This document shows, one piece after another, positions 50,244-57,483 of a DNA stretch of 64,000 nucleotides. The position numbers and the translations under genes are program-made. This DNA is from Actinomycetota bacterium. Lineage in GTDB: Bacteria; Actinomycetota; Thermoleophilia; BMS3ABIN01. The DNA lies in the NCBI GenBank assembly GCA_016235065.1, contig JACRMB010000010.1, positions 134,281 to 198,280 on the forward strand, written 5' to 3'. Positions within the stretch are counted from its first letter, which is position 1; each line of letters begins with the position of its first letter. Below the pieces are notes generated by a model. The model saw only the letters and a program-made list of their open reading frames with translations, was not told the origin of the DNA and ran no database searches.

Positions 50244-51515
50244 TTAGGCCTGGGCTCCCTCTGCCAAACCTTCTACTGCCCCAACGCTCTCTTCTTCCTC
50301 AGTCTCCTCTACTGGCTCCTCAGCGTGGACGGGCTTCACGAAGATGCCCTCCCTCGGCATGAGCGGCAGCAGCTTCAGACCCATGAGGTATACGAGCCCA
50401 ATGAGAGCGAAAATACCAGCGAACTGGACCCATTCGACCAGACGCGGGATATAGGTGACGTTGATGCCGTCCTGGAAACCACTGGACAGCTCGTACCCGG
50501 GCAGGATCGGCTGAGCCAGCACCTGTCCGGGAAGGATGAACAGCATGCGCTCGCCGAGCACTCCGATGACGTGCATGACCGATGCGCCCAGGATCCAGCC
50601 GATCTTGTTCCTCGTAGCCGGGTTGAAGAGGATGAATATGGGGATGAAAAGCCCCACCAGGTACAGCTGCACCCAGAAGACGAAGGTAAAGAAATTGCCT
50701 CCGAACATGACGAACATCTCACCGTGCTGGAACTCGGGATCATACAGGTGAGTCAGGTGCTCGATGGTCACCAGGTAGAAGACGAAGATCATCAAAGCCA
50801 GCATGATCTTGGAAAGCTGCAGGTAGAAACGCGGGTCGATATAGCGCTTCGTGTATTTGAAAGTCAGGAAAAGCATCACCATCGCCAGCGCGGTTCCCGA
50901 AGAAAGGGCCGCGACTACAAAAGCGAGCGGCGTGATCGACGAGAAGTACATGTCGCGACCGTTGATGATACCGAAGATGAAGCCGGTGCCGGAGTGCACG
51001 AAGACGGCGGCTACGACCGCGGCGGTTCCCATGACATTGGTCCAGCGATCGCTCTCCTTGAACTGCGCCCAGAGGTAGAGCACACCGATGGTCATGTAAC
51101 TCATATAGATGAAAGCGTTCAGTGAGAGCATCGAACGCGGATTGATCATGTAGAAGGGAAGGAACAGGCGATCCGGGCGGCCCCAGTCGGAGATGAGGAT
51201 GGAGAGCGCGCCCACCATGAACAGCACCGAGTTGAAAGCGGCTACCCTGGAAAGCACCTTGTATTCCTTCTGCTTGAAGATTACCGCGAGTCCCGAGATC
51301 ATCAGAGAACCGGCGCTAAGACCCACGAACAGCACAAAGATAACCTTGGCGCCGCCCCAGGTCACCGAAGTGCTCTGGCCGGTCAGATAGAAGCCCTGCG
51401 TGAACCTGATGAGAGTTGCCACAAGCCAGCCGAGTACCAGGCCCGCGCAGATAGCGCTGGCGGTCCAGAAACCCGCGCTTTTACCATCGATTCTGGAGAA
51501 ATAGTAATTCGCCAC
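50244..51515 (-). CDS. dsrP: DsrP, NrfD-type quinol-interacting membrane subunit
   Basis: A 423-residue integral membrane protein with about ten TM helices of the NrfD/PsrC family. It exchanges electrons between the quinone pool and DsrO/DsrJ in the DsrMKJOP complex. The acidic C-terminus (PVEETEEEESVG) is cytoplasmic or linker-like. Next to dsrO. Confidence 0.95.
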   Translation of the reverse strand: MANYYFSRIDGKSAGFWTASAICAGLVLGWLVATLIRFTQGFYLTGQSTSVTWGGAKVIFVLFVGLSAGSLMISGLAVIFKQKEYKVLSRVAAFNSVLFMVGALSILISDWGRPDRLFLPFYMINPRSMLSLNAFIYMSYMTIGVLYLWAQFKESDRWTNVMGTAAVVAAVFVHSGTGFIFGIINGRDMYFSSITPLAFVVAALSSGTALAMVMLFLTFKYTKRYIDPRFYLQLSKIMLALMIFVFYLVTIEHLTHLYDPEFQHGEMFVMFGGNFFTFVFWVQLYLVGLFIPIFILFNPATRNKIGWILGASVMHVIGVLGERMLFILPGQVLAQPILPGYELSSGFQDGINVTYIPRLVEWVQFAGIFALIGLVYLMGLKLLPLMPREGIFVKPVHAEEPVEETEEEESVGAVEGLAEGAQA

Positions 51516-51558
51516 TACGACCTCTCAGTCCCTGAATTAGAAGTTGCTGTAATCACGA

Positions 51559-52368
51559 TCATCCCAAGACCTTCTCGAGAACGCCCTCGTTCTTGGACAG
51601 GCCCAGATAGAACACGTTCGGCTCGAGCTCCATGTTCGGCCTCAGCGTCAGCGTCTGGCCGTCGGCGATCATCCGGGTCACTTCCTGCCGCTTCTCGTTG
51701 CGGTTGCCGAACTTGAGAGCGCCCATCGGGCATTTCTCGACGCAGGCAGGTTTCTCGCCGGCTTCGAGGTCCTTGTGAGCGCAGAAAGTACACTTGGTGG
51801 CGACGCCCAGCATCATCGCGGGCACCTTGGTGTTCTGGTCTTCCGGCGGGATCGGGTTCTCGCGGAACACGATGGTCCTGGCCCGGAAGGGGCAGGCTAT
51901 GACGCAATACCGGCAACCGATGCAGCGGTGCTCATCGATGAGGACGATGCCGTCCTTTTCCCGACGGAAAGAAGCCTTGGTGGGGCATACATCGACGCAT
52001 GGAGGCTTCGTGCAGTGCTGGCACAGCAGCGGGATCGGCCGTGCGTCGATCTCGGTGTCGGAGACTTCCTGCTCCATCTCCCCTACCCTGATCCAGTAAG
52101 GCGTGTAGCGCTTGGCGTCCTCGCCATAGACAGCCTCAAGATTGGGGACGTTGTTCTCCTCGCGGCACGCCTCTTCGCATTTCTTGCAGCCGTCGCACTT
52201 GTTGAGATCGACGGTCATGGCGTACTGTATGGAATCCTTTTTCGAGCTCCCGGAGGAGGCCATGGTCGACGTCACCAGCAGCTGTGACGCCGGCAGCGCG
52301 GCGCTTGCCGCAGCAACCAAACCACCCAGCTTCAGAAACGCTCTTCTATCCATTCCTTCGTTAGCCAT
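51559..52368 (-). CDS. dsrO: DsrO, Tat-exported iron-sulfur subunit
   Basis: A 269-residue ferredoxin-like protein. The twin-arginine signal is MDRRAFLKLGG. Four [4Fe-4S] cluster groups follow: CDGCKKCEEAC, CQHCTKPPCVDVCP, CIGCRYCVIACP and CTFCAHKD...CVEKCP. Periplasmic or outer-face partner of DsrP and DsrJ. Confidence 0.95.
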   Translation of the reverse strand: MANEGMDRRAFLKLGGLVAAASAALPASQLLVTSTMASSGSSKKDSIQYAMTVDLNKCDGCKKCEEACREENNVPNLEAVYGEDAKRYTPYWIRVGEMEQEVSDTEIDARPIPLLCQHCTKPPCVDVCPTKASFRREKDGIVLIDEHRCIGCRYCVIACPFRARTIVFRENPIPPEDQNTKVPAMMLGVATKCTFCAHKDLEAGEKPACVEKCPMGALKFGNRNEKRQEVTRMIADGQTLTLRPNMELEPNVFYLGLSKNEGVLEKVLG

Positions 52369-52431
52369 TGCTTGACCTTTTCTCCCTTTGTCTTTTTAGG
52401 CCGCGGCCCGGTCAGGGTAATCCAGGTTGAA

Positions 52432-52866
52432 CTATTCCTTATAGCCTTCGGGACGGAACGAACGGGGCTGGTCCTCGGTCGAGTGGCAGCCGCCTGTCTG
52501 ATCCATACACCCGGGCTGAACGCCGTTGTAGTTATGGCACTCTTTGCAGAAGTCCTCGTACTTGTGGCAGCTGAAGCAACGCTCGATCTGGAAACGCTCG
52601 TCGCGCTCGCCCTCACGTACCACCTTGACGCGCTCGTTCTTGAGCTCTTTCATGTGGTTGACGCGCATATAGTCCTTGGTTGATTCCGGCGTGCCACCCC
52701 GGGCGCCGCCGTCCGTGGCGACACAGATTGTCGTGTCGGCCTCGGTGCCCTTGGTCAGGTCCGGAGCCTCTTCGGGGCTGCCGAGCTTGCCGCTGGCGGC
52801 ATTGACCAGCACCGGTGACGCCAGGACCAGCAGGAAGATTATTGTTGCGATAACGGCTTTTTTCAT
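52432..52866 (-). CDS. dsrJ: DsrJ, multiheme cytochrome c subunit
   Basis: A 144-residue exported cytochrome with a signal peptide (1-23). Two canonical motifs, CFSCH and CKECH, are present. The third, usually CxxCH after the Y/N-GVxP block, here reads CMDQTGGCH (CX6CH). The start overlaps the dsrK stop by four bases (ATGA), so translation is coupled. Confidence 0.9.
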   Translation of the reverse strand: MKKAVIATIIFLLVLASPVLVNAASGKLGSPEEAPDLTKGTEADTTICVATDGGARGGTPESTKDYMRVNHMKELKNERVKVVREGERDERFQIERCFSCHKYEDFCKECHNYNGVQPGCMDQTGGCHSTEDQPRSFRPEGYKE

Positions 52867-54446
52867 TCTTTTGCTCCCAGTTCAATGGCGCTGGCGACTA
52901 ACTGATGGACGCCGCCAGCCACTTCCATGCTGACACCGTACTTCGGAAGGATCTTGGTGAACTGTGCCTTGCAGATGGCGCAGATCAGCGCCAGGAAGTT
53001 GACTCCGTGCGATTCCTGCACCTTGCTGAAAGCCTGCATCCTGGGCATTGCGCCCTGGACGCGCAGTTCCAGCAGGTCGTCGGTCAGTAGACCGCCGCCG
53101 CCGCCGCAACAGAAGGTCCTCTCCTTGATGGTATCCTCATCCATCTCCACGTAATTGTTGCAACTCGCCTTGATAAGCTCGCGCGGGATGTCAAACTGGC
53201 CGTTGGGCCTGCCGCCCATACCGGCGCCGCGGGCAACATTGCAGGAATCATGGAAAGTGACGACGCGGTCGTCGTTCTGGGATTTATCTAGCTTGATGGC
53301 CCCGCGGTTCACGAGGTCCAGAGTGTATTCACAGATATGCTGCGGGCGGGGAAAATTCGGATCCAGCGAATCGAATGGTCCGATCAGCGTGTTCCAGAAG
53401 GAATACGCAACCCTCCAGGCGTGGCCGCACTCGCCGACGATCACTCGCTTGGGCTTGATCTCGCGGATCGCGTCAGTCAGCCGTGATGCGACTTTCTGCA
53501 TCTGGCCGTAGTTACCGATGAACATGCCGAAGTTGCCGGCCTCGGAGGCGGCGGAGCTGAATGTCCAGCTTACTCCTGCCTGATGGAAGACCTTGGCGTA
53601 ACCAAGTAACGATTCCACGTGCGGTGAGGCGAAGAAATCGGCTGAAGGAGTGATCATGAGTACCTCAGCGCCCACCTCATCGAGTGGCAGCCTGATCTTC
53701 TTGCCGGTCTCTTCCTCCAGGTCCTCTTCAGTGGACTCGAGAGTCGCGCCAAGGGCTTTGGGGTTCATACCCAGGTTGTTGCCGACGTCGTGGACCTTGA
53801 CAATGATGTCGTTCACATACTTCTGGCCGACTCCGATGTGGTCCATGATCTCGCGGGCCGCCATGGAGATCTCAGCGGTATCAATGCCGTAGGGGCAAAA
53901 GACCGAACAGCGGCGGCACTGGGAGCATTGGTGGAAGTAGCTGTACCACTCACCAAGCAGCTCCAGGTCGAGCTTCTCGGCGCCTGCAAGCTTGCCGAGT
54001 ATCTTGCCCTCGGTGGTGAAATATTTGCGGTAGACTTTGCGGAAAAGCTCGGCGCGGGCGACCGGCATGTTCTTGCCGTCCTCGGTGCCAATGAAATAGT
54101 GGCACTTGTCGGTGCAGGAGCCGCACTTGACGCAGATGTCCATATAGACCTGAAGGGACTTGTACTTCTCCAGCAGGTCGCCCATCTTGGCGATGGCCGC
54201 GTCGTGCCAGTCCTCGCGCAGATCGGTGGGAAAACCCAGCTTCTCCATGGCTTCAGGCTTGCAGAGGTACGGCTTGTTGCCGGCTGCTGAGCCTTCCTTC
54301 ACCTTGGGGATCTTTATGGAACCCGTCAGCTCGTCAGGATGGATCTCGTTCGGCTTCTTCCTGGGAACTGAGGGTTCGCCGACCTTCTCCAGGTCGGTCA
54401 AAACTTTTGGTTCTTCTTCGGTTGCTGTTGCCTCTTTATCTGCCAT
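52863..54446 (-). CDS. dsrK: DsrK, heterodisulfide-reductase-like subunit
   Basis: A 527-residue cytoplasmic iron-sulfur protein related to HdrD. A ferredoxin pair (CVKCGSCTDKC, CSQCRRCSVFCP) and CCG-type domains (GECGHAWR, SCNVARGAG, TFCCGGGGGLL) hold the special catalytic cluster that is thought to reduce the DsrC trisulfide. It pairs with DsrM. Confidence 0.97.
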   Translation of the reverse strand: MADKEATATEEEPKVLTDLEKVGEPSVPRKKPNEIHPDELTGSIKIPKVKEGSAAGNKPYLCKPEAMEKLGFPTDLREDWHDAAIAKMGDLLEKYKSLQVYMDICVKCGSCTDKCHYFIGTEDGKNMPVARAELFRKVYRKYFTTEGKILGKLAGAEKLDLELLGEWYSYFHQCSQCRRCSVFCPYGIDTAEISMAAREIMDHIGVGQKYVNDIIVKVHDVGNNLGMNPKALGATLESTEEDLEEETGKKIRLPLDEVGAEVLMITPSADFFASPHVESLLGYAKVFHQAGVSWTFSSAASEAGNFGMFIGNYGQMQKVASRLTDAIREIKPKRVIVGECGHAWRVAYSFWNTLIGPFDSLDPNFPRPQHICEYTLDLVNRGAIKLDKSQNDDRVVTFHDSCNVARGAGMGGRPNGQFDIPRELIKASCNNYVEMDEDTIKERTFCCGGGGGLLTDDLLELRVQGAMPRMQAFSKVQESHGVNFLALICAICKAQFTKILPKYGVSMEVAGGVHQLVASAIELGAKE

Positions 54447-54569
54447 TAAATGCTTTCCTTTCGGAGACTAAAAGTGCCACTGCCGGCACTTATAAAGCAG
54501 CCTGAGCCGCTTCCGCACAAAGGAATTAACGCCCGCCCGTACTGAAACTTTCCTTATTGAAACTGGATC

Positions 54570-54607
54570 AGAGGCCGGCCGCGCCGGAAACCGCCCGGCC
54601 GACCTCT
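54570..54607 (-). repeat. Hairpin between dsrC and dsrK
   Basis: A GC-rich 12-bp stem (54570-54581 with 54596-54607, one mismatch) lies 30 bp after the dsrC stop. There is no T-run. It may stabilise or process the dsrMC part of the transcript. Confidence 0.6.
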
Positions 54608-54638
54608 GGATAAACGCCCTAAAACAAGCTGATCCGGA

Positions 54639-54974
54639 TTAGACGCAGCCGGTCGGCTTCGGGAGCCCGGCGATCTTGCAGGCCTGGAGGGCCGGACCGG
54701 CGGGATACAGGTCATAGAGGTAGGCGCTGTTGCCCTTCTCCGGACCGAACATCTTCTTCATTTCCTTGATGAGGATCTTGATTGCGGGAGCGATGTTGTA
54801 CTCGCTGTAATAGTTGCGCAGGAAGTTGATGACTTCCCAGTGCGCCTCGGTCAGATCCACACCCTCGAGGTCGGCGATGTACTTGGCGACGTCCTCGTTC
54901 CACTCGTTGAGGTCTACCAGATAACCGTCATCATCTGTCTCATATGTCTTGCCGTCGATATCGAAGCTACCCAT
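54639..54974 (-). CDS. dsrC: DsrC sulfur carrier protein
   Basis: A 111-residue protein with the flexible C-terminal arm LQACKIAGLPKPTGCV. Both conserved cysteines are present: Cys 99 (CysB) and the penultimate Cys 110 (CysA). These form the trisulfide product of DsrAB, so this is a true DsrC and not TusE. It lies between dsrM and dsrK, an unusual place. Confidence 0.97.
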   Translation of the reverse strand: MGSFDIDGKTYETDDDGYLVDLNEWNEDVAKYIADLEGVDLTEAHWEVINFLRNYYSEYNIAPAIKILIKEMKKMFGPEKGNSAYLYDLYPAGPALQACKIAGLPKPTGCV

Positions 54975-55103
54975 TTTGCATTTCCTCCTGTTTGTATGAC
55001 TTGCCTTGGTCCCCGGGGCCCTGATCGCCTGTCCCCGGCCTATATTAAGAGAGCAGTCTGCTCGGTGGAGCGCCTCTCACTTAACCACTACCACTATGTC
55101 CCG

Positions 55104-55180
55104 GGGACATAATTCTTTGTGTCCCCGGACTAATACTCTGCGCGGGACATGATCATTCGTGTCCCTGGAGTAATACTCTT
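55104..55180. repeat. Duplicated GTGTCCC-type element between dsrM and dsrC
   Basis: Two ~38-bp units (55104-55140 and 55143-55180), each built as gggacat-a/gat-tgtgtccc followed by gga-taatactct. Each unit can fold on itself. The same gggacaca/tgtgtccc theme occurs in the cluster at 44381-44510. The rest of the dsrM-dsrC gap (54975-55184) holds no gene. Confidence 0.7.
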
Positions 55181-55184
55181 GCTT

Positions 55185-55970
55185 TTACGCCTTTGCTGGT
55201 GCCTCCGCGACCTCTTCTTTTACCGTGACAACAGTGTTGCCTGAGATATCCGCGGCCCACGGGGCTACCAGCCGCTTTTCGCGCGGATTGTCTACCTGGT
55301 TCCTGGTCGGGCTGAAGAAGACACCGGCTGCGTGCATCAGCTTGCTGAACGGGAAGTATGCCAGCAGGAACAGCACCAGGCTGAAATGGATGATAAAGAT
55401 CGTCTCCGAAGGGAAATCAGTCGCCATCGGCTTGAAGGCGACCAGGCCCATCATGAACTCCTTCACCTGGGTGATGTCGACCCGGTAGAAGTGCTTGGCC
55501 AGGGTACCGGTGAGCGCGATGGAGATGAGCAGGATGATGAGGATGTAGTCGGTCATGACTGAGATGAACATGTTACGGTCGACCACCAGGCGCAGCAGGA
55601 AAAGGAGGCCGAGGCCGCCCATCATGATGATGCCCGGATACATCTCGAAAGTGTCGAAATAGCTGAGGCCGGCGGGGACGCTGGCGAAGAGAAAACGGTA
55701 GTGCTTGACGAGGACTAGCAGAAGGCCGATGTGGAAGACGTATCCGGCCAGCCAGATGACCCGGTTGCTCTTGAAAAGGCTCTTGAAGAGCACTACTTCG
55801 GAAAGCACCCGCACGGGAACACCGGTAGCGGTCACAGGGGCTGGCGTCTGCGGGATCTTCAGTGGCGCCGGAGTGGTGCCATATTTCCAAACCTTGGCGA
55901 GAACGCCTACCAGAAAGATCGCTAGTGCCGCGTAACCGAGAACCACGAATAATGCTGTCAAACCGCTCAC
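55185..55970 (-). CDS. dsrM: DsrM, NarI-like cytochrome b subunit
   Basis: A 261-residue membrane protein with about six TM segments and conserved His residues (YVFHIGLLLVLVKHYRF, IIHFSLVL) that bind heme b. DsrM passes electrons from menaquinol to DsrK. It is the first gene of the operon, starting with GTG preceded by AGGAAGAGG. Confidence 0.95.
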   Translation of the reverse strand: MSGLTALFVVLGYAALAIFLVGVLAKVWKYGTTPAPLKIPQTPAPVTATGVPVRVLSEVVLFKSLFKSNRVIWLAGYVFHIGLLLVLVKHYRFLFASVPAGLSYFDTFEMYPGIIMMGGLGLLFLLRLVVDRNMFISVMTDYILIILLISIALTGTLAKHFYRVDITQVKEFMMGLVAFKPMATDFPSETIFIIHFSLVLFLLAYFPFSKLMHAAGVFFSPTRNQVDNPREKRLVAPWAADISGNTVVTVKEEVAEAPAKA

Positions 55971-56320
55971 ACCTCTTCCTGTTCAATGGAGAGTTCGCAC
56001 TCTACGGACTGACTTGGAAAGGAACAACCGCGTGAAAAAGCACACTGGCGCAGAAATCCCCACCCGGTACCCCCCGGGGCATTGGCAAAGATATCACGCT
56101 GATTCGGAATGTGTCAAACTAAAAGAGACAAACCCGCCCGCCCAGCGTGATTCGAAGACCTTAATACCTTAGAGGGTATACGGAGCAAGAGGAAATCTAC
56201 ACCCGATTCTGGCTCTTGTCAATAGTGATTTTTGATTCAATCTGAGTGGTGGCGGGGTGGGGTCTATCCAGCGGTGGTATTACGTGGAACCAGCGGGTTA
56301 ATCCGGCTTGATATTCACTT
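55971..56320 (-). promoter_or_regulatory. dsr operon promoter region with two candidate promoters and a long leader
   Basis: Distal promoter: TTGACA (56217-56222), 17-bp spacer, TAGATT (56194-56199), giving a leader of about 215 nt before dsrM. Proximal candidate: TTGACA (56112-56117), 18 bp, TATCTT (56088-56093). The region is AT-richer than the genes and contains a small dyad (ATACC/GGGTAT, 56164-56180). No gene is seen here. Confidence 0.65.
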
Positions 56321-56885
56321 CTAACGTATCTCGGTGAGCTCCCATTCATCGATTTCCATAATTTCTAGACCCCTTCTTGCTTGTTCGGCAGTCCTGCGTG
56401 GCATGTTGTTTGATATTCCGATGTATTTGACTTTACCCGCCTCATCTAAGGCCGCATACTGAGAGGCCGTTTAAGTCATATCTGGTTAAGGGATTATTAG
56501 TGGCGTAGGCGTAGCGGTTTCTTTGCTGGGGATCGGTGGGGGCGCCCTTTAAGGGGTCCATGCTGGTGAAGCGGCCCAGTGCCGGGTCATACTCTCTGGC
56601 TCCCATCCGGATAGTGCCGGTTACGCTGTCCTTGTCTCGTTGCCATTTACCGGTGTAGCCGTTAGTGAGGCTGGCTGAGTTTATGGCGTTACCGAAGGCG
56701 TCGTAGCGGTATGAGGCGGTTACGGCGCCGTTTTCGTCTGTTAGGGCGCTGGTGTCGCCATGGGGGTTATAGAGATGGTAGCTGGTTGCCGGCGTCTGGC
56801 CGGTGTAGTCGGTCTGGCTGATGAGGCCGTCGGAGCCCTGGAGGTAGGAGCTGGTGAGGGTGGCGGTGGCGTTGGTTTCGTAGTC
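56321..56885 (-). pseudogene. Displaced RHS-tip fragment (orphan toxin cassette), frameshifted
   Basis: The minus strand encodes DYETNATATLTSSYLQG and continues through the RHS core end (NPHGDTSALTDENG, RMGAREYDPALGRFTS, RNRYAYATNNPLTRYDLNG). This is nearly the same as the large gene at 57484-64000. After NGLS the frame stops. In another frame it continues as AALDEAGKVKYIGISNN, then RRTAEQARRGLEI, the start of a GIY-YIG toxin tip, and ends at 56321. It lacks a start, the pre-tip linker and the catalytic Glu, so it is a remnant of an earlier or alternative toxin end. Confidence 0.85.
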
Positions 56886-56989
56886 AGAGCGGCTAGTGAA
56901 AAGCTATTTAGTTTTCAAAGATCAGCGGGAACGATTCAGTAAATCTGCATTTTTTCGTACGTCTAGACAGCATACCTATCCAATATTTA

Positions 56990-57475
56990 TTAAGCTTTGT
57001 AAAGAGGGTCGCTCTCACTTGTCCATCCAGATTCAATTCTGTGGACGAGCATGATGTCGTTCCAAGTACCCGGCATTACCGGAAGCTTCTTTTGTTCTGG
57101 TGTTAGTTCGCCGACTTTCCGGTCGTTTTCGCCATCCCAAAGCCACCAAACCGAAACCTGGCCGGTTTCGGGATCTATAATACCATCCCTGAATAGCGGA
57201 AGCTCTTTCCATTCCTCTGGCACTGCTTCATTTCCCACGACAGTAACAACTTGACGGTTTACATATATGGCGAGCGGAAAAAAAGCGATAAAGCGTTCCT
57301 TTTCCTTTACCAATTCAGAGAATGAGCTGGGTCTCTTTTTGAAAAAACCTGGGAGGATTCTAATAAGCGCACCGTATCTGGGCGGCTTGTCGTGCTTAAA
57401 CGTAAACTGCGCGTAAGCAAGCCCTTTTTTTGTTTTGATCTCAATGACATCGCCTATCTTTACTCTCTTTGGCAT
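56990..57475 (-). CDS. Putative immunity protein for the RHS nuclease toxin (Imm26-like)
   Basis: A 161-residue cytoplasmic protein beginning MPKRVKIGDVIEIKTKKG, with YGALIRILPGFF, FIAFFPLAI, VSVWWLWDGEN and LPVMPGTWNDIMLVHRIESGW. The beta-rich opening 'GDVIEI-x-GLAYAQ' resembles Imm26-type immunity proteins. It starts 8 bp after the toxin stop, the standard toxin-immunity layout, which is the main support. Family membership is from memory and needs a profile search. Confidence 0.6.
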   Translation of the reverse strand: MPKRVKIGDVIEIKTKKGLAYAQFTFKHDKPPRYGALIRILPGFFKKRPSSFSELVKEKERFIAFFPLAIYVNRQVVTVVGNEAVPEEWKELPLFRDGIIDPETGQVSVWWLWDGENDRKVGELTPEQKKLPVMPGTWNDIMLVHRIESGWTSESDPLYKA

Positions 57476-57483
57476 ATCTTCTC

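Noticed and set aside
54570-54607. Terminator after dsrC
   Set aside because: The stem is good but there is no T-run and transcription must continue into dsrK.
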